A stretch of DNA of 64,000 nt from Halarcobacter bivalviorum (GTDB lineage: Bacteria > Campylobacterota > Campylobacteria > Campylobacterales > Arcobacteraceae). The notes beneath the pieces are model-generated. The model had not been told where the DNA came from. It saw nothing but the letters and a program-made list of their open reading frames with translations, and searched no databases. The translations under genes were made by a program, and so were the position numbers. The stretch's first letter is position 1. Each line of letters opens with the position of its first letter. Below, one piece after another: positions 19,900 to 27,918 of this stretch. The stretch lies in the NCBI RefSeq assembly GCF_003346815.1, contig NZ_CP031217.1, positions 992,001 to 1,056,000 of the forward strand, written 5' to 3'.

Positions 19900-22115
19900 A
19901 AAATGTTTTAAATAAGTTTGATAAACAAAAAGTTAAAAACTTAAATAAACTTATTGATACAGGCTCATCTAATACAATTGTTATCTTAAGTTTTTTTGCT
20001 TTTATTTTTTTTATAACTTCATATATATTTTTTAAAGAGCATAAAGCAAAATTAGCAGAAGAAAAGATTACAGCATATCATTTAAATATTAATTATCTTA
20101 ATTCAAAATTAGAAAAAAATATATTAAACCATAATATTACAAAAATTGAAGAAGAGATTCAAAATCTATATAAAACAGGTCTTTTTGAATCAATAGTTCT
20201 TCAAAATGAAAAATATATCTTTGATAAAAATACTCTAATAAACAATACAGCTGGTTTTGATGATAAATCATGGAATTTAGCAGATGTTATAGTAGATATA
20301 AGAAATGGTTCTATAAGAAAGATAGAAAACACTTCTTTATATAGATTTTATCCTTCGGCTACCTATGATATAGAACAAGTGGTGAAAATCAGATATCAAC
20401 TTTACAAAAATAAACAGATTAGAAGTTTTGTAACAGAGTTAAATTTTTCAAACTTTAACATTGAAAAAAACTATAAAAGTGAAAGCTCTTTTATAAGTTT
20501 AGACTTTAAACTGCCAATAGAAAATGAGACTATAGAGCATGAAATAAAAGTAGAAAATCAAGTAATTGCAATAATAACTTATAAATTTAATCTTCAAGCT
20601 TTACAACTTGAAATAAAGAATTTTCTTTTTAATCTTATTCTTTTTAATATAGTTATGTTTTTACCTATTCTTTTTGTTATTGGTTTTTATCATAGATTTC
20701 TATTTAAAAAACATGTTACTAATCCTGTAAATAACTTAAATAAATATCTTGATAATATTTTAGAAGATAAATTTTCAATGCTTGATAAAAAAGAGTATGA
20801 AGGTACAAAAGAGCTAAAAGAACTTACTTCAAAAGTAGCAAAAATTTCTGGAAAAATTGCCTCTTTAAAAAATGAATTAAATATGAATAAAGAGACTTTA
20901 GAACTAAAAGCTTCAATGGATACTTTAACTGGTTTACCAAATAAAAATATTTTTGATTTTGAGATTAAAAGTATGTATGTCTCTTCTATCTCAGGGTATG
21001 TTTTTATTTTAAGAATTGAGAAATTAACTCAAATTAGTGAAAAGTATGATACTAGTTATATTAATAATTTTATTCAAAGTTATGTAAGTATTGTAAAAAG
21101 AGTAATCTCTTCTATTCATAAAACTGATATTACATTATATAGATTTTATGGCTCTAAATTTGCAATTATTGCAAAAAACCTTGAGATGCAAGAAGCACAA
21201 AAATTATGTGAAAAAATTATCTATGAATTACATCAAAATCTAAAAGATATTTATGATATCCCAGAAGATTTAGTTCAGCTTGCAGGTACATTTTTTGATA
21301 TTTATGGAAGTCTTGATTCTCTATTAAAATCGACAGATAAAGCTTATGAAATCTCTAAGAAAAAAGGTAAAAACTCTTATCATATAATTGCAGAAGAAGA
21401 GTTAGAAAAAAACTTCTCTAAATTGGATGCAACAGTAGTAGATATTATAGAAAGAGCAGATTTTAATCTAGCCTTTGTATTAGATTCATACTCTTTTGAT
21501 GAACCTGATAAAATAGTTATGAATGAAGCTGCTCCTCAATTATATGATAGAGAAGGGGAGAAGTTAGCAATTGGTTCAGTTATCTCTGTTGCTGAAAAAC
21601 TTCAAATAGCACATAAGTTTGATAAGCTAGTTATTGTTAAAACTATTGCTCATATAAGAGGAAATGATTTACAACATGCAGTTGCAATAAATCTTTCAAT
21701 GAGTTCTATAAGTGACTCAAGTTTTATGAAATGGCTTGAAACAGTACTTCAAGCAAATAAAGATATTCTAGATAAAATAGTCTTTAGTATAACTTCATAT
21801 ACAGCATATTTAAATAAAGAGATTTTTGTAATGTTTATTAGAAATATACATGAAATAGGTGCAGGAATTATATTAAAAAGATATAAAACAGATGAGTATC
21901 CATTAGAAGAGTTAGAAGGTCTACAAATTGATTATATAAGAATGCATCAAGATTATACTTCTAATTTTACAAATGATATGGTTAAAAAACATAAAGTTAA
22001 AAATATTTTAATTTTTGCAGAGTTAAATGGAATAAATGTAATTGCAGATAGTGTTAAACTAGATTCTGATTATGATTTATTAGAAAGATTAGGAACATAT
22101 GCTACAAGTAGATAG
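19896..22115 (+). CDS. LapD-like membrane protein with degenerate GGDEF and EAL domains
   Basis: The architecture is a membrane helix (about 27-47), a periplasmic domain of about 195 residues, a second helix (about 246-268), a HAMP-like linker, a GGDEF domain (MDTLTGLPNKNIFDFEI start, about 340-480) and an EAL domain (about 500-739). The GGDEF active-site loop reads RFYGSKFAII, so diguanylate cyclase activity is lost. The EAL domain keeps NEAAPQL and AINLS but lacks DDFGTG and the usual KID lysine line, so phosphodiesterase activity is unlikely. This is the layout of LapD, an inside-out c-di-GMP receptor that sequesters the protease LapG and keeps RTX adhesins on the surface. It overlaps the TolC-like gene by 4 nt. 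No LapG-type cysteine protease is encoded in the window. Confidence 0.78.
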   Translation: MKNVLNKFDKQKVKNLNKLIDTGSSNTIVILSFFAFIFFITSYIFFKEHKAKLAEEKITAYHLNINYLNSKLEKNILNHNITKIEEEIQNLYKTGLFESIVLQNEKYIFDKNTLINNTAGFDDKSWNLADVIVDIRNGSIRKIENTSLYRFYPSATYDIEQVVKIRYQLYKNKQIRSFVTELNFSNFNIEKNYKSESSFISLDFKLPIENETIEHEIKVENQVIAIITYKFNLQALQLEIKNFLFNLILFNIVMFLPILFVIGFYHRFLFKKHVTNPVNNLNKYLDNILEDKFSMLDKKEYEGTKELKELTSKVAKISGKIASLKNELNMNKETLELKASMDTLTGLPNKNIFDFEIKSMYVSSISGYVFILRIEKLTQISEKYDTSYINNFIQSYVSIVKRVISSIHKTDITLYRFYGSKFAIIAKNLEMQEAQKLCEKIIYELHQNLKDIYDIPEDLVQLAGTFFDIYGSLDSLLKSTDKAYEISKKKGKNSYHIIAEEELEKNFSKLDATVVDIIERADFNLAFVLDSYSFDEPDKIVMNEAAPQLYDREGEKLAIGSVISVAEKLQIAHKFDKLVIVKTIAHIRGNDLQHAVAINLSMSSISDSSFMKWLETVLQANKDILDKIVFSITSYTAYLNKEIFVMFIRNIHEIGAGIILKRYKTDEYPLEELEGLQIDYIRMHQDYTSNFTNDMVKKHKVKNILIFAELNGINVIADSVKLDSDYDLLERLGTYATSR

Positions 22116-22123
22116 GAAGAGTA

Positions 22124-22924
22124 ATGTATAAATATTTATTGGTTTTTGTATTAGTTTTTTTTACAGGTTGTTTTAGTAGTAAAAATCTTTCAAACAATAT
22201 AGAGAAATTAGATGATAAAAATAGTACAAAAAGAGTATATAAAGATATCTCAAAAGATGCAATCTTTGAAGCTGCAAAAAAGATATTTATCTTAACAGGA
22301 GGCTCTGAATTTAGGATTGATTCATATAGAGACTCTTTAATTGTATCAAAAACAAAACTATCTTATTATCCTTTTTATTCTCATGTTTCTGAAGATAAAT
22401 GGCAAATCTCAATAGAAGAAAAAGAGAACTCATCATATGTAAAAATTTTAGCTAAAAGAGTAAATAACTTTGATGAAAAAAATCCCTCTTATTTAAGTAG
22501 TAGCCTACATGAACTACTATTTGAAAGAATAGAGTTTTATTTAGGTTTAAAAGATAGTTGGAGTAGCTGTTTAGTTGATTTCTCTTTAGATGATGCTCTT
22601 TGTGATGTAATTGATTTAAAAACATATGCTACACCTACTAAAGAAGATGTACTTAAAGATATTTATATCTCTCAAAGAAAACCAAGTAAAAAGCTAATAG
22701 ATACAAAAGATATTTTATCAGAAGATATCTCTTTCTCTGTTGATGAACAAAGTGAAGATATCCTTTCACAAAAAGATGATATTGATGCAGACTCAGAGAC
22801 TAGAGAATTTGATGCAGAAATTTTAGAATTAGATAAAAAAATTAATAATAATTTAGATAAAACTTTAGATAAAATAGAAGATAGTCCTGAAGATAAAGAA
22901 GAAGCAAATGAGAGTATTAATTAA
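22124..22924 (+). CDS. Predicted lipoprotein of unknown function
   Basis: A lipoprotein signal peptide with lipobox FFTGC (Cys16) is followed by a folded region to about residue 150 (KDISKDAIFEAAKKIFILTGGSEFRIDSYRDSLIVSKTK) and an acidic, low-complexity C-terminal half. No known domain was recognised. It starts 8 nt after the LapD-like gene and overlaps the next gene by 17 nt, so it belongs to the secretion operon. A role as an outer-membrane accessory to the exporter is only a guess from position. It lacks the Cys-His-Asp arrangement expected of LapG. Confidence 0.7.
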   Translation: MYKYLLVFVLVFFTGCFSSKNLSNNIEKLDDKNSTKRVYKDISKDAIFEAAKKIFILTGGSEFRIDSYRDSLIVSKTKLSYYPFYSHVSEDKWQISIEEKENSSYVKILAKRVNNFDEKNPSYLSSSLHELLFERIEFYLGLKDSWSSCLVDFSLDDALCDVIDLKTYATPTKEDVLKDIYISQRKPSKKLIDTKDILSEDISFSVDEQSEDILSQKDDIDADSETREFDAEILELDKKINNNLDKTLDKIEDSPEDKEEANESIN

Positions 22925-23849
22925 ACCTTTTTTCTTTTTTTTATTTGCAACAACTCTGTTTGCAACTACCTTTGAAGATGCACAAAAAAGTCTTAATGAC
23001 AAAAATTATACAAAAGCCATAGAGCAATTTACTGATTTGGCTTTACATGAAGAGAATGCAAAAGCCCAATATAATCTTGGACTGATGAATTATAAAGGTT
23101 TAGGTACAAATATAAATAAACAGCTGGCTTTTTTTTGGTATGAACAAGCTTCAAATAATGGAAATGCAGAAGCAACAAACAATTTAGCCTATATGTATTC
23201 TATTGGTGAAGTAGTAGAAAAAAATATAAAAAAAGCAAGAGAACTATATGAAGAAGCAGCAAATCAAGGTTATGCTTTAGCTCAATTAAATACTGCAATG
23301 TTTTATGAAAAAAATCCAACAAAAGAGAATCTTGAAAAAGCCTTTGAATATTATTTAAAAGCAGCAAATCAAGGGGTAATAATAGCTCAAAATAATCTTG
23401 CTTCAATGTACTATTATGGAAAAGGAGTTAAAAAAGATTTGAAAGAAGCTTTTATGTGGTATAACAAAGCTTCAAATGCAAATAATAAAATTGCTTTATA
23501 TAATTTATCAATGATGTACTTAACAGGAGAGTATGTCGTAAGAGATTATGAAAAAGCAATACTTTTACTAGAAAAGTCTGCTCAAAAAGAGTATAAAACA
23601 GCTATACTAAAACTTGCTGATATCTATAGAGAAGGTAATATCGTAAGCCAAGATTATAAAAAAGCCTTTTCTTTATATGAAAAAGCAGCAAAACAAGATA
23701 GTTTAAAAGCGATGTATTATCTAGGTTTTTTTTATCATAAAGGATATGGAGTTCCAAAAGATGATGGGAAAGCAAAACTATGGATGAAAAAAGCTGCAGA
23801 AAAAGGGCATAAAAGGTCACAAAATTTTCTTGAACAAAATCAATTATAG
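22908..23849 (+). CDS. Exported Sel1-repeat (SLR) protein
   Basis: The N-terminus (MRVLIKPFFFFLFATTLFA) is a signal peptide. The rest is about seven Sel1-like helical repeats of about 36 residues, recognisable by A..NLG.MY..G.GV..D..KA..WY.KAA..G (for example AQNNLASMYYYGKGVKKDLKEAFMWYNKAS). Such proteins act as scaffolds in the periplasm. It is the last gene of the secretion locus and is followed by a terminator hairpin. Confidence 0.82.
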   Translation: MRVLIKPFFFFLFATTLFATTFEDAQKSLNDKNYTKAIEQFTDLALHEENAKAQYNLGLMNYKGLGTNINKQLAFFWYEQASNNGNAEATNNLAYMYSIGEVVEKNIKKARELYEEAANQGYALAQLNTAMFYEKNPTKENLEKAFEYYLKAANQGVIIAQNNLASMYYYGKGVKKDLKEAFMWYNKASNANNKIALYNLSMMYLTGEYVVRDYEKAILLLEKSAQKEYKTAILKLADIYREGNIVSQDYKKAFSLYEKAAKQDSLKAMYYLGFFYHKGYGVPKDDGKAKLWMKKAAEKGHKRSQNFLEQNQL

Positions 23850-23851
23850 TT

Positions 23852-23877
23852 AAAAGGTTTTTTTAAACACCTTTTTT
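23852..23877 (+). terminator. Rho-independent terminator after the secretion operon
   Basis: AAAAGGT (23852-23858) pairs with ACCTTTT (23869-23875) around a short AT loop, followed by more T residues. It lies 3 nt after the last stop codon and 20 nt before tRNA-Glu. Confidence 0.6.
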
Positions 23878-23897
23878 ATATAATTTTATCTTCTTTT

Positions 23898-23973
23898 GAC
23901 CCCGTCGTCTAGTGGCCAAGGACGTCAGGATTTCCTCCTGAAGACGGATGTTCGAATCATCCTGGGGTCGCCA
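23898..23973 (+). tRNA. tRNA-Glu (anticodon UUC), intact, at the left end of the integrated element
   Basis: The cloverleaf folds fully. Acceptor GACCCCG pairs with TGGGGTC (one G-T), anticodon stem TCAGG with CCTGA around loop ATTTCCT (anticodon TTC), and T-stem GGATG with CATCC around TTCGAAT. The discriminator is G and CCA is encoded (23971-23973). The 3' half from the anticodon arm on is duplicated with changes at 34074-34120, marking this gene as the integration site. The present 3' half was probably supplied by the element. Confidence 0.95.
23927..23940 (+). other. attL core in the anticodon arm of tRNA-Glu
   Basis: The 14 bases AGGATTTCCTCCTG are identical at 34074-34087. Beyond them the two tRNA 3' halves differ at five positions, four of which are compensatory pairs in the T-stem. 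Crossover inside this block, rather than in the T-loop, leaves each T-stem intact. Confidence 0.7.
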
Positions 23974-24023
23974 ACTATTTTATGGACTTTCTAGCTAATT
24001 TAAGTTTTATTAAAACCTATTGT

Positions 24024-24044
24024 TTCCCACCTATTTCCCACTTA
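24024..24044 (+). repeat. Left copy of terminal 21-nt direct repeat (candidate recombinase arm site)
   Basis: It contains two TTTCCCAC/TTCCCAC units about 11 nt apart. A 19/21-identical copy in the same orientation lies at 33930-33950. It is 50 nt inside the tRNA and overlaps the stop codon of the leftmost gene. Confidence 0.65.
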
Positions 24045-24788
24045 GAATGGAATTTCTTGTTCTATTAAATATTTTTCATAAACTTCAAAAAAATCTTTTT
24101 CTCTTTGTTGATTAAAATGTTGTTCGTCATATTCTGAAAAGAATTTTACTTCTTCTCCATATGAAGTATGTAGATTAATTTTTTTTATAGACTCAAGACC
24201 TATATTAATTAAATCTTTTGTTTTATAGTTAACTATTTGATTATTAGGATAATCTACATCTCCAAATAATACAAACTTCCTCATATAGTGAGGAATAGTA
24301 ATAGTATTGCTCTTTACTAGCATTACTATATAAATAAAGAATGTTTCTTCTTTTTTATTAAATAAGTTAATAAAATAGTTTATTTCTTTTACTATATTTA
24401 TTTCTGGGTAACCTATTTCTTTTGCAATAGTAATTAAAATTAATTGATATTCTAATAGCAAAGATATAAAATTATTTTTCACATCATTACTTATATTACA
24501 AATATCTTTTTTAAATCTTTGTAAAAAATCATAATAAAATTTTGTAGGAAAAGTAAAATGGGATGGACTATTAGAAGTGAATTTTTCATAATCCTCTTTA
24601 AACTGTTCTTTTATAGATAATAAAAGTTCTTGGCTAAATATTGAATCTTTTTCTAGAAATTCAATTAATTCTTCATTTTCTAAATATTTATTAATTAGTT
24701 TAATTATAGGTCTATTTTCTTTTTTCCAATTATAGTAAGTTGGAATAGAAAAACCAAAAAGTTTTGACATAAGTTCATCTGTTTTCAT
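24042..24788 (-). CDS. Island-encoded protein with N-terminal HTH-like segment, function unknown
   Basis: The N-terminus (TDELMSKLFGFSIPTYYNWKKENRPIIKLINKYL) looks like a short helix-turn-helix that recognises DNA, followed by about 200 mostly helical residues with no known domain. AGGAG lies just before the ATG at 24788. It is the only left-end gene pointing outward and is divergent from the Xis-like gene, so the 197-bp gap at 24789-24985 probably holds both promoters. A role as repressor of element genes is possible but unproven. Confidence 0.7.
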   Translation of the reverse strand: MKTDELMSKLFGFSIPTYYNWKKENRPIIKLINKYLENEELIEFLEKDSIFSQELLLSIKEQFKEDYEKFTSNSPSHFTFPTKFYYDFLQRFKKDICNISNDVKNNFISLLLEYQLILITIAKEIGYPEINIVKEINYFINLFNKKEETFFIYIVMLVKSNTITIPHYMRKFVLFGDVDYPNNQIVNYKTKDLINIGLESIKKINLHTSYGEEVKFFSEYDEQHFNQQREKDFFEVYEKYLIEQEIPF

Positions 24789-24985
24789 TTAAACTCCTAA
24801 AATATAATTATTATATCAAAAATCAATTTTTATTGCAAAAAAAACTATATTAAGTATAAATACAATAATAATTATAATTTCATAAGAAAAAACTAAGAAT
24901 ATATTTATTATAGTTTTATTTAGATTATATTTGAAAATTAGATAAAAATTGAAAAAGTAATCTAATAATTATAGAAAGGAATAAA

Positions 24986-25219
24986 ATGACACTTAAAGAT
25001 TTAAATATACTGTTACCAGAGAATAAACAAAACTCTGCTTGTTTGAATGAATCTTTTTCTGCTCAAGTATTAGGAATTAGTGCTTCCTCATTAGCAACGT
25101 ATAGAAAGAATGGATTGGGACCTGAGTTTATTAAAATAGATAATGGAAAAAAGGGAAGAGTTATTTATCCTAAAACTGCTTTAGTAGAGTGGTTAAATAA
25201 AACTACAAAAACTGCATAG
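24986..25219 (+). CDS. Small HTH protein, excisionase/AlpA-like
   Basis: The 77-residue protein has a MerR/AlpA-type helix-turn-helix (ACLNESFSAQVLGISASSLATYRKNGLGPEFIKI) and a C-terminal strand-helix ending YPKTALVEWLNKT, the usual layout of excisionase-type DNA-bending proteins. AGAAAGGAA precedes the ATG at good spacing. As the first rightward gene of the element it may act as Xis or as transcriptional activator. Confidence 0.75.
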   Translation: MTLKDLNILLPENKQNSACLNESFSAQVLGISASSLATYRKNGLGPEFIKIDNGKKGRVIYPKTALVEWLNKTTKTA

Positions 25220-25220
25220 T

Positions 25221-25329
25221 CGTCCACTTTTAAGGTTTTGGCGAACAGTCAAAAGTGGACGAATCCAATCGTGTTGGACAACTGAATTATAGTCAGTATG
25301 TCCTTATTTACAATTGAAAATAAATAAGG
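25221..25329 (+). promoter_or_regulatory. Three consecutive hairpins before the replication-type gene
   Basis: Hairpin 1 is CGTCCACTTTT (25221-25231) with AAAAGTGGACG (25251-25261). Hairpin 2 is GGACAACTGA (25276-25285) with TCAGT-A-TGTCC (25293-25303). Hairpin 3 is CCTTATTTA (25302-25310) with TAAATAAGG (25321-25329). Hairpin 3 contains the AAGG ribosome-binding site of the gene at 25337, and hairpins 2 and 3 share CC at 25302-25303, so they exclude each other. This looks like a translational switch or attenuator; an origin of replication is the alternative. Confidence 0.6.
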
Positions 25330-25336
25330 GATATGA

Positions 25337-26002
25337 ATGTCTTTAAAAATAATGAGTATAGGTTTTGAATCTAACTTAAAACCAACTGCAAAACTAATAT
25401 ATGTTGCAATTGCAGACTTTGCAAACGATGATGGAGAATGTTTTCCTTCTCAAAGTAAACTTGCTGAAAAAGCAAGTGTATCAATATCTACAATGAAGTA
25501 TTATCTTAGAGCATTTGAGAATCTAGGAATAATAAAAACTGAGCAACTTTATCGAAATAACGGTAGTAAATCATCTCTTTTATATAAAATAAATATTGAA
25601 TCCAAAAACTTAGAAAAGTCAAAAGTAGAAGCTGCCTATCAAGAGTGTAGAAAAAGCAAAGAACAAAAGAAAAGTCACAATGTGACTATCCCAATGAATG
25701 GGCAAAAGAAAGAGAATAAAAATCTACCTAAAGTGACTATCCAAAAGTCAAATTGTGACGGTCTTGAATCATCATATATTAACCACCAATCATTAGATGA
25801 AGAAGAAGTAGCTAAATATTTCGCAGATTTCTATTCCTACTTGAATTCTATTGGAGTAGTAGCTAAAAAATCTAAACAAATGCATATGAATAGGATTAAG
25901 GCAAATTTATTAAAAGGTCATAAAACTACAATGCAAAATTTTAATGATTTTCAAGTAGCACGTGGCATTAAACAAGAAAAGAAAATAAAAGGGGAGAAGT
26001 AG
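25337..26002 (+). CDS. Winged-helix protein, replication-initiation type (HTH_36-like)
   Basis: Residues about 10-85 (LKPTAKLIYVAIADFANDDGECFPSQSKLAEKASVSISTMKYYLRAFENLGII) form the winged-helix typical of HTH_36 proteins found in plasmid and phage replication initiators. The C-terminal part is basic and low in recognisable motifs. The start at 25337 is set by AAGGG seven bases upstream, inside the third leader hairpin. It could support replication of the excised element or act as a regulator; the sequence does not decide. Confidence 0.7.
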   Translation: MSLKIMSIGFESNLKPTAKLIYVAIADFANDDGECFPSQSKLAEKASVSISTMKYYLRAFENLGIIKTEQLYRNNGSKSSLLYKINIESKNLEKSKVEAAYQECRKSKEQKKSHNVTIPMNGQKKENKNLPKVTIQKSNCDGLESSYINHQSLDEEEVAKYFADFYSYLNSIGVVAKKSKQMHMNRIKANLLKGHKTTMQNFNDFQVARGIKQEKKIKGEK

Positions 26003-26103
26003 TGAGAGGTATAACTCTAAAAGTGCTTCTACAAAGAAAAAACAGTTGGCTTACAGTCAAATAAAAATAAAACTAAATGAAATTGAATTTTAAAGGTTAA
26101 ATT

Positions 26104-26250
26104 ATGAAAAAAACAATATTTATTTTATACACAATGTTTGAAAAACTAATCTCAACTTCAGATACTTATGAAAAAGCATTATTAGATTTAGGGCTAATAG
26201 ATGAAGTAGTTGTAAAAATAGTCATAGAAAAGGAGGCAATTGATGTTTAA
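26104..26250 (+). CDS. Small protein of 48 residues, unknown
   Basis: The reading frame MKKTIFILYTMFEKLISTSD...EKEAIDV starts with ATG at 26104 and overlaps the next gene by 8 nt in another frame. Its last codons carry the strong AAGGAGG of the next gene, an arrangement typical of translationally coupled genes. Its own ribosome site (AAAGG) is moderate. No domain was recognised. Confidence 0.5.
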   Translation: MKKTIFILYTMFEKLISTSDTYEKALLDLGLIDEVVVKIVIEKEAIDV

Positions 26251-26491
26251 TAGATATGAAGACTTTTCAAAAAAAGAACTTATTCTTAGGGTTAGAACAT
26301 TAGAAGGAAGTTTATCTGATCTATCAGAGATGTATTTAGACCTTTATGAAGAATGTTATAACGAAACAATGGAAGATTTTATACATAAAATAACAGTTGA
26401 GTATCAAATAGCAACTACTGATTTTAAAGGAAATATTGTAGATGGAAAGCTTTCAATAGAGAGGCAAATATTGGAGTTAGATGATGATTGA
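26243..26491 (+). CDS. Small coiled-coil-type island protein, paralogue of the gene at 27534
   Basis: The ATG at 26243 lies 6 nt after a perfect AAGGAGG (26230-26236) and is preferred to the TTG at 26240. The 82-residue product (YEDFSKKELILRVRTLEGSLSDLSEMYLDLYEE) is helical and acidic. Its first 40 residues follow the same pattern as the protein at 27534. The two flank the TrbL-like gene, so a role with that membrane protein is conceivable. It overlaps the next gene. Confidence 0.65.
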   Translation: MFNRYEDFSKKELILRVRTLEGSLSDLSEMYLDLYEECYNETMEDFIHKITVEYQIATTDFKGNIVDGKLSIERQILELDDD

Positions 26492-27500
26492 TGTTTATAG
26501 CATATTAAATGGTATCTTTTCTAAAGCAACTACAACAATAACTAAGGGTATGTATGGAGCAGGAGCAGGAATATTCAATCATACTTTTTTTACTAGTATC
26601 TTTGCTTTATTTATTGTTTATGTAGGTGTATTAATTGCATTTAAAAAGATACAATCCGAAGAACTAGCTTATAAATTAACATGGACTATTTTTATATTTT
26701 CTTTAGTAAAAGCTTTTATGTGGGATAGTTATTATTATGAGTCATTAATATCATTTTTAGATTTACCAAGACTTGTTTTTACAGAGCTTATTTCAAAAAT
26801 AGTTAGGGTAGCTTCAAATGATGCAAGTATTCAAAATATTATAAATGTTTTAAATAGTACAAATGATAGTTTATTATCAGCAATATTAAGCAAAGCAGGT
26901 TGGGATAATATTGTTGCATACATATTTGCAATTATTTTATGGTTAACATCAAGCTTTTTAATGATAGTTATTTTATTAACAACTGTATTTAGTACATTTT
27001 TATCAGAGATTATATTGTCTCTCGCTGTTTTTGTAATTCCTTTTATGATTATTAAAAAGACAGAATATATTTTCTACAATTGGTGTAAGCTATATATATC
27101 AGTTTCTTTATATGCACCTTTCACAATCCTTTTTGGATTGGTTTCAGTTGAGACAACAAATTTAACTATGCACATCACTAAATTATTAGAGAATGATTTT
27201 GAAAATAATTTCAATATGATTTTAGTTTTAGCATTAGCTCAAGTCTTAACAGCTCTTGGCATTTTTAAAATACCTAATATTATCAATCAAATTATAGGAA
27301 GTTCAAATGAAGGTACCTCTTTAACTAGTGGAGTTGGAACAGTAAGTGCAGGTGCAACTATAATGGATGGTTTCTCTAAAGCAACTGGGATGAGTTTTGT
27401 TGGTGCAGGGGTAAACAAAGGAGCAAAAAAGATGAGTAAAGCAGCTGTAAATAAAACAGGTCAAAAGTGGAATGATATTAAAGCTGGTGGAAGAGATTAA
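26481..27500 (+). CDS. TrbL/VirB6-family type IV secretion membrane protein
   Basis: The polytopic membrane protein has hydrophobic segments near 36-56, 62-80, 145-170, 172-195 and 205-225. The GMYGAGAGIFNHTFFTSIF start and the Gly/Ser/Ala-rich cytoplasmic tail (TSGVGTVSAGATIMDGFSKATG...) are typical of TrbL/VirB6 proteins, which form part of the inner-membrane channel of conjugation systems. Start may be 26481 or 26484; GGAG (26473-26476) suits the second slightly better. No other type IV secretion gene is present in the element. It could join a helper system or regulate DNA transfer. Confidence 0.78.
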   Translation: MMIDVYSILNGIFSKATTTITKGMYGAGAGIFNHTFFTSIFALFIVYVGVLIAFKKIQSEELAYKLTWTIFIFSLVKAFMWDSYYYESLISFLDLPRLVFTELISKIVRVASNDASIQNIINVLNSTNDSLLSAILSKAGWDNIVAYIFAIILWLTSSFLMIVILLTTVFSTFLSEIILSLAVFVIPFMIIKKTEYIFYNWCKLYISVSLYAPFTILFGLVSVETTNLTMHITKLLENDFENNFNMILVLALAQVLTALGIFKIPNIINQIIGSSNEGTSLTSGVGTVSAGATIMDGFSKATGMSFVGAGVNKGAKKMSKAAVNKTGQKWNDIKAGGRD

Positions 27501-27502
27501 TA

Positions 27503-27518
27503 ATTTCGCGAGCGAAAT
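27503..27518 (+). repeat. Short perfect inverted repeat
   Basis: ATTTCGC-GA-GCGAAAT sits 2 nt after the TrbL-like stop. It has no T-run directly after it. It may be an mRNA-end hairpin or a protein-binding site. Confidence 0.45.
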
Positions 27519-27533
27519 AAAAAGGAAAATATT

Positions 27534-27773
27534 ATGAATAAAAATTATGGAAAAATGAAAAGAAGTAGTTTAATAAAAGAAGTAAAAGAATACCAGGCAA
27601 TGCTGAATGAATTAGTTGGATTATATATCGAACTACAAGAAGTATATATGGAGTTTAAAGGTGGACGAGTAGAGGATATTGAAGATATAGAAAATAGGTT
27701 AAAAAGAGATATTAAAATAATGAACTTGACAAGTCAAGATGTAGAAAATGAAAGGAGTACTTCCCCTTTTTAA
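27534..27773 (+). CDS. Small island protein, paralogue of the gene at 26243
   Basis: The 79-residue, mainly helical protein (YGKMKRSSLIKEVKEYQAMLNELVGLYIELQEVYMEF) shares the Y..[FM].[KR]..LI..V...[EQ]..L..L..[ML]Y..L.E pattern with the product of 26243-26491. The ATG follows AAAAGG. No known domain was recognised. It lies between the TrbL-like gene and the oriT candidate. Confidence 0.65.
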   Translation: MNKNYGKMKRSSLIKEVKEYQAMLNELVGLYIELQEVYMEFKGGRVEDIEDIENRLKRDIKIMNLTSQDVENERSTSPF

Positions 27774-27782
27774 TATTATAAA

Positions 27783-27893
27783 TTGAAAGCTTTATGCTTC
27801 AACTTTATAACCATAACCTGATAAGGTGTTAGTTTGCATACTAGCACCCTTTCAGGATTTAAATTTAAAATCTACCCACAAGGGCTTAGATTT
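27783..27893 (+). other. Candidate origin of transfer (oriT): three hairpins before the relaxase gene
   Basis: Hairpin A spans 27783-27802 (TTGAAAGC/GCTTCAA, one bulge). Hairpin B spans 27817-27856, with 17-nt arms holding two mismatches and one G-T around a 6-nt loop. Hairpin C spans 27868-27893 (AAATCTACCC/GGG-CT-TAGATTT, loop ACAA). Imperfect inverted repeats directly upstream of a relaxase gene are the usual form of oriT. The nick site cannot be named from sequence alone. Confidence 0.55.
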
Positions 27894-27918
27894 CTTATAA
27901 AAAGGGGAGGGGTTTTAT

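Noticed and set aside
8776-23849. LapG-type protease within the secretion locus
   Set aside because: No protein here shows the transglutaminase-like Cys-His-Asp arrangement; the lipoprotein at 22124 was considered and does not fit.
26001-26090. Two tiny frames after the replication-type gene (GTG at 26002, and an overlapping frame rich in Lys/Ser)
   Set aside because: The first encodes only 20 residues, the second has no start codon; a frameshift product is imaginable but unsupported.
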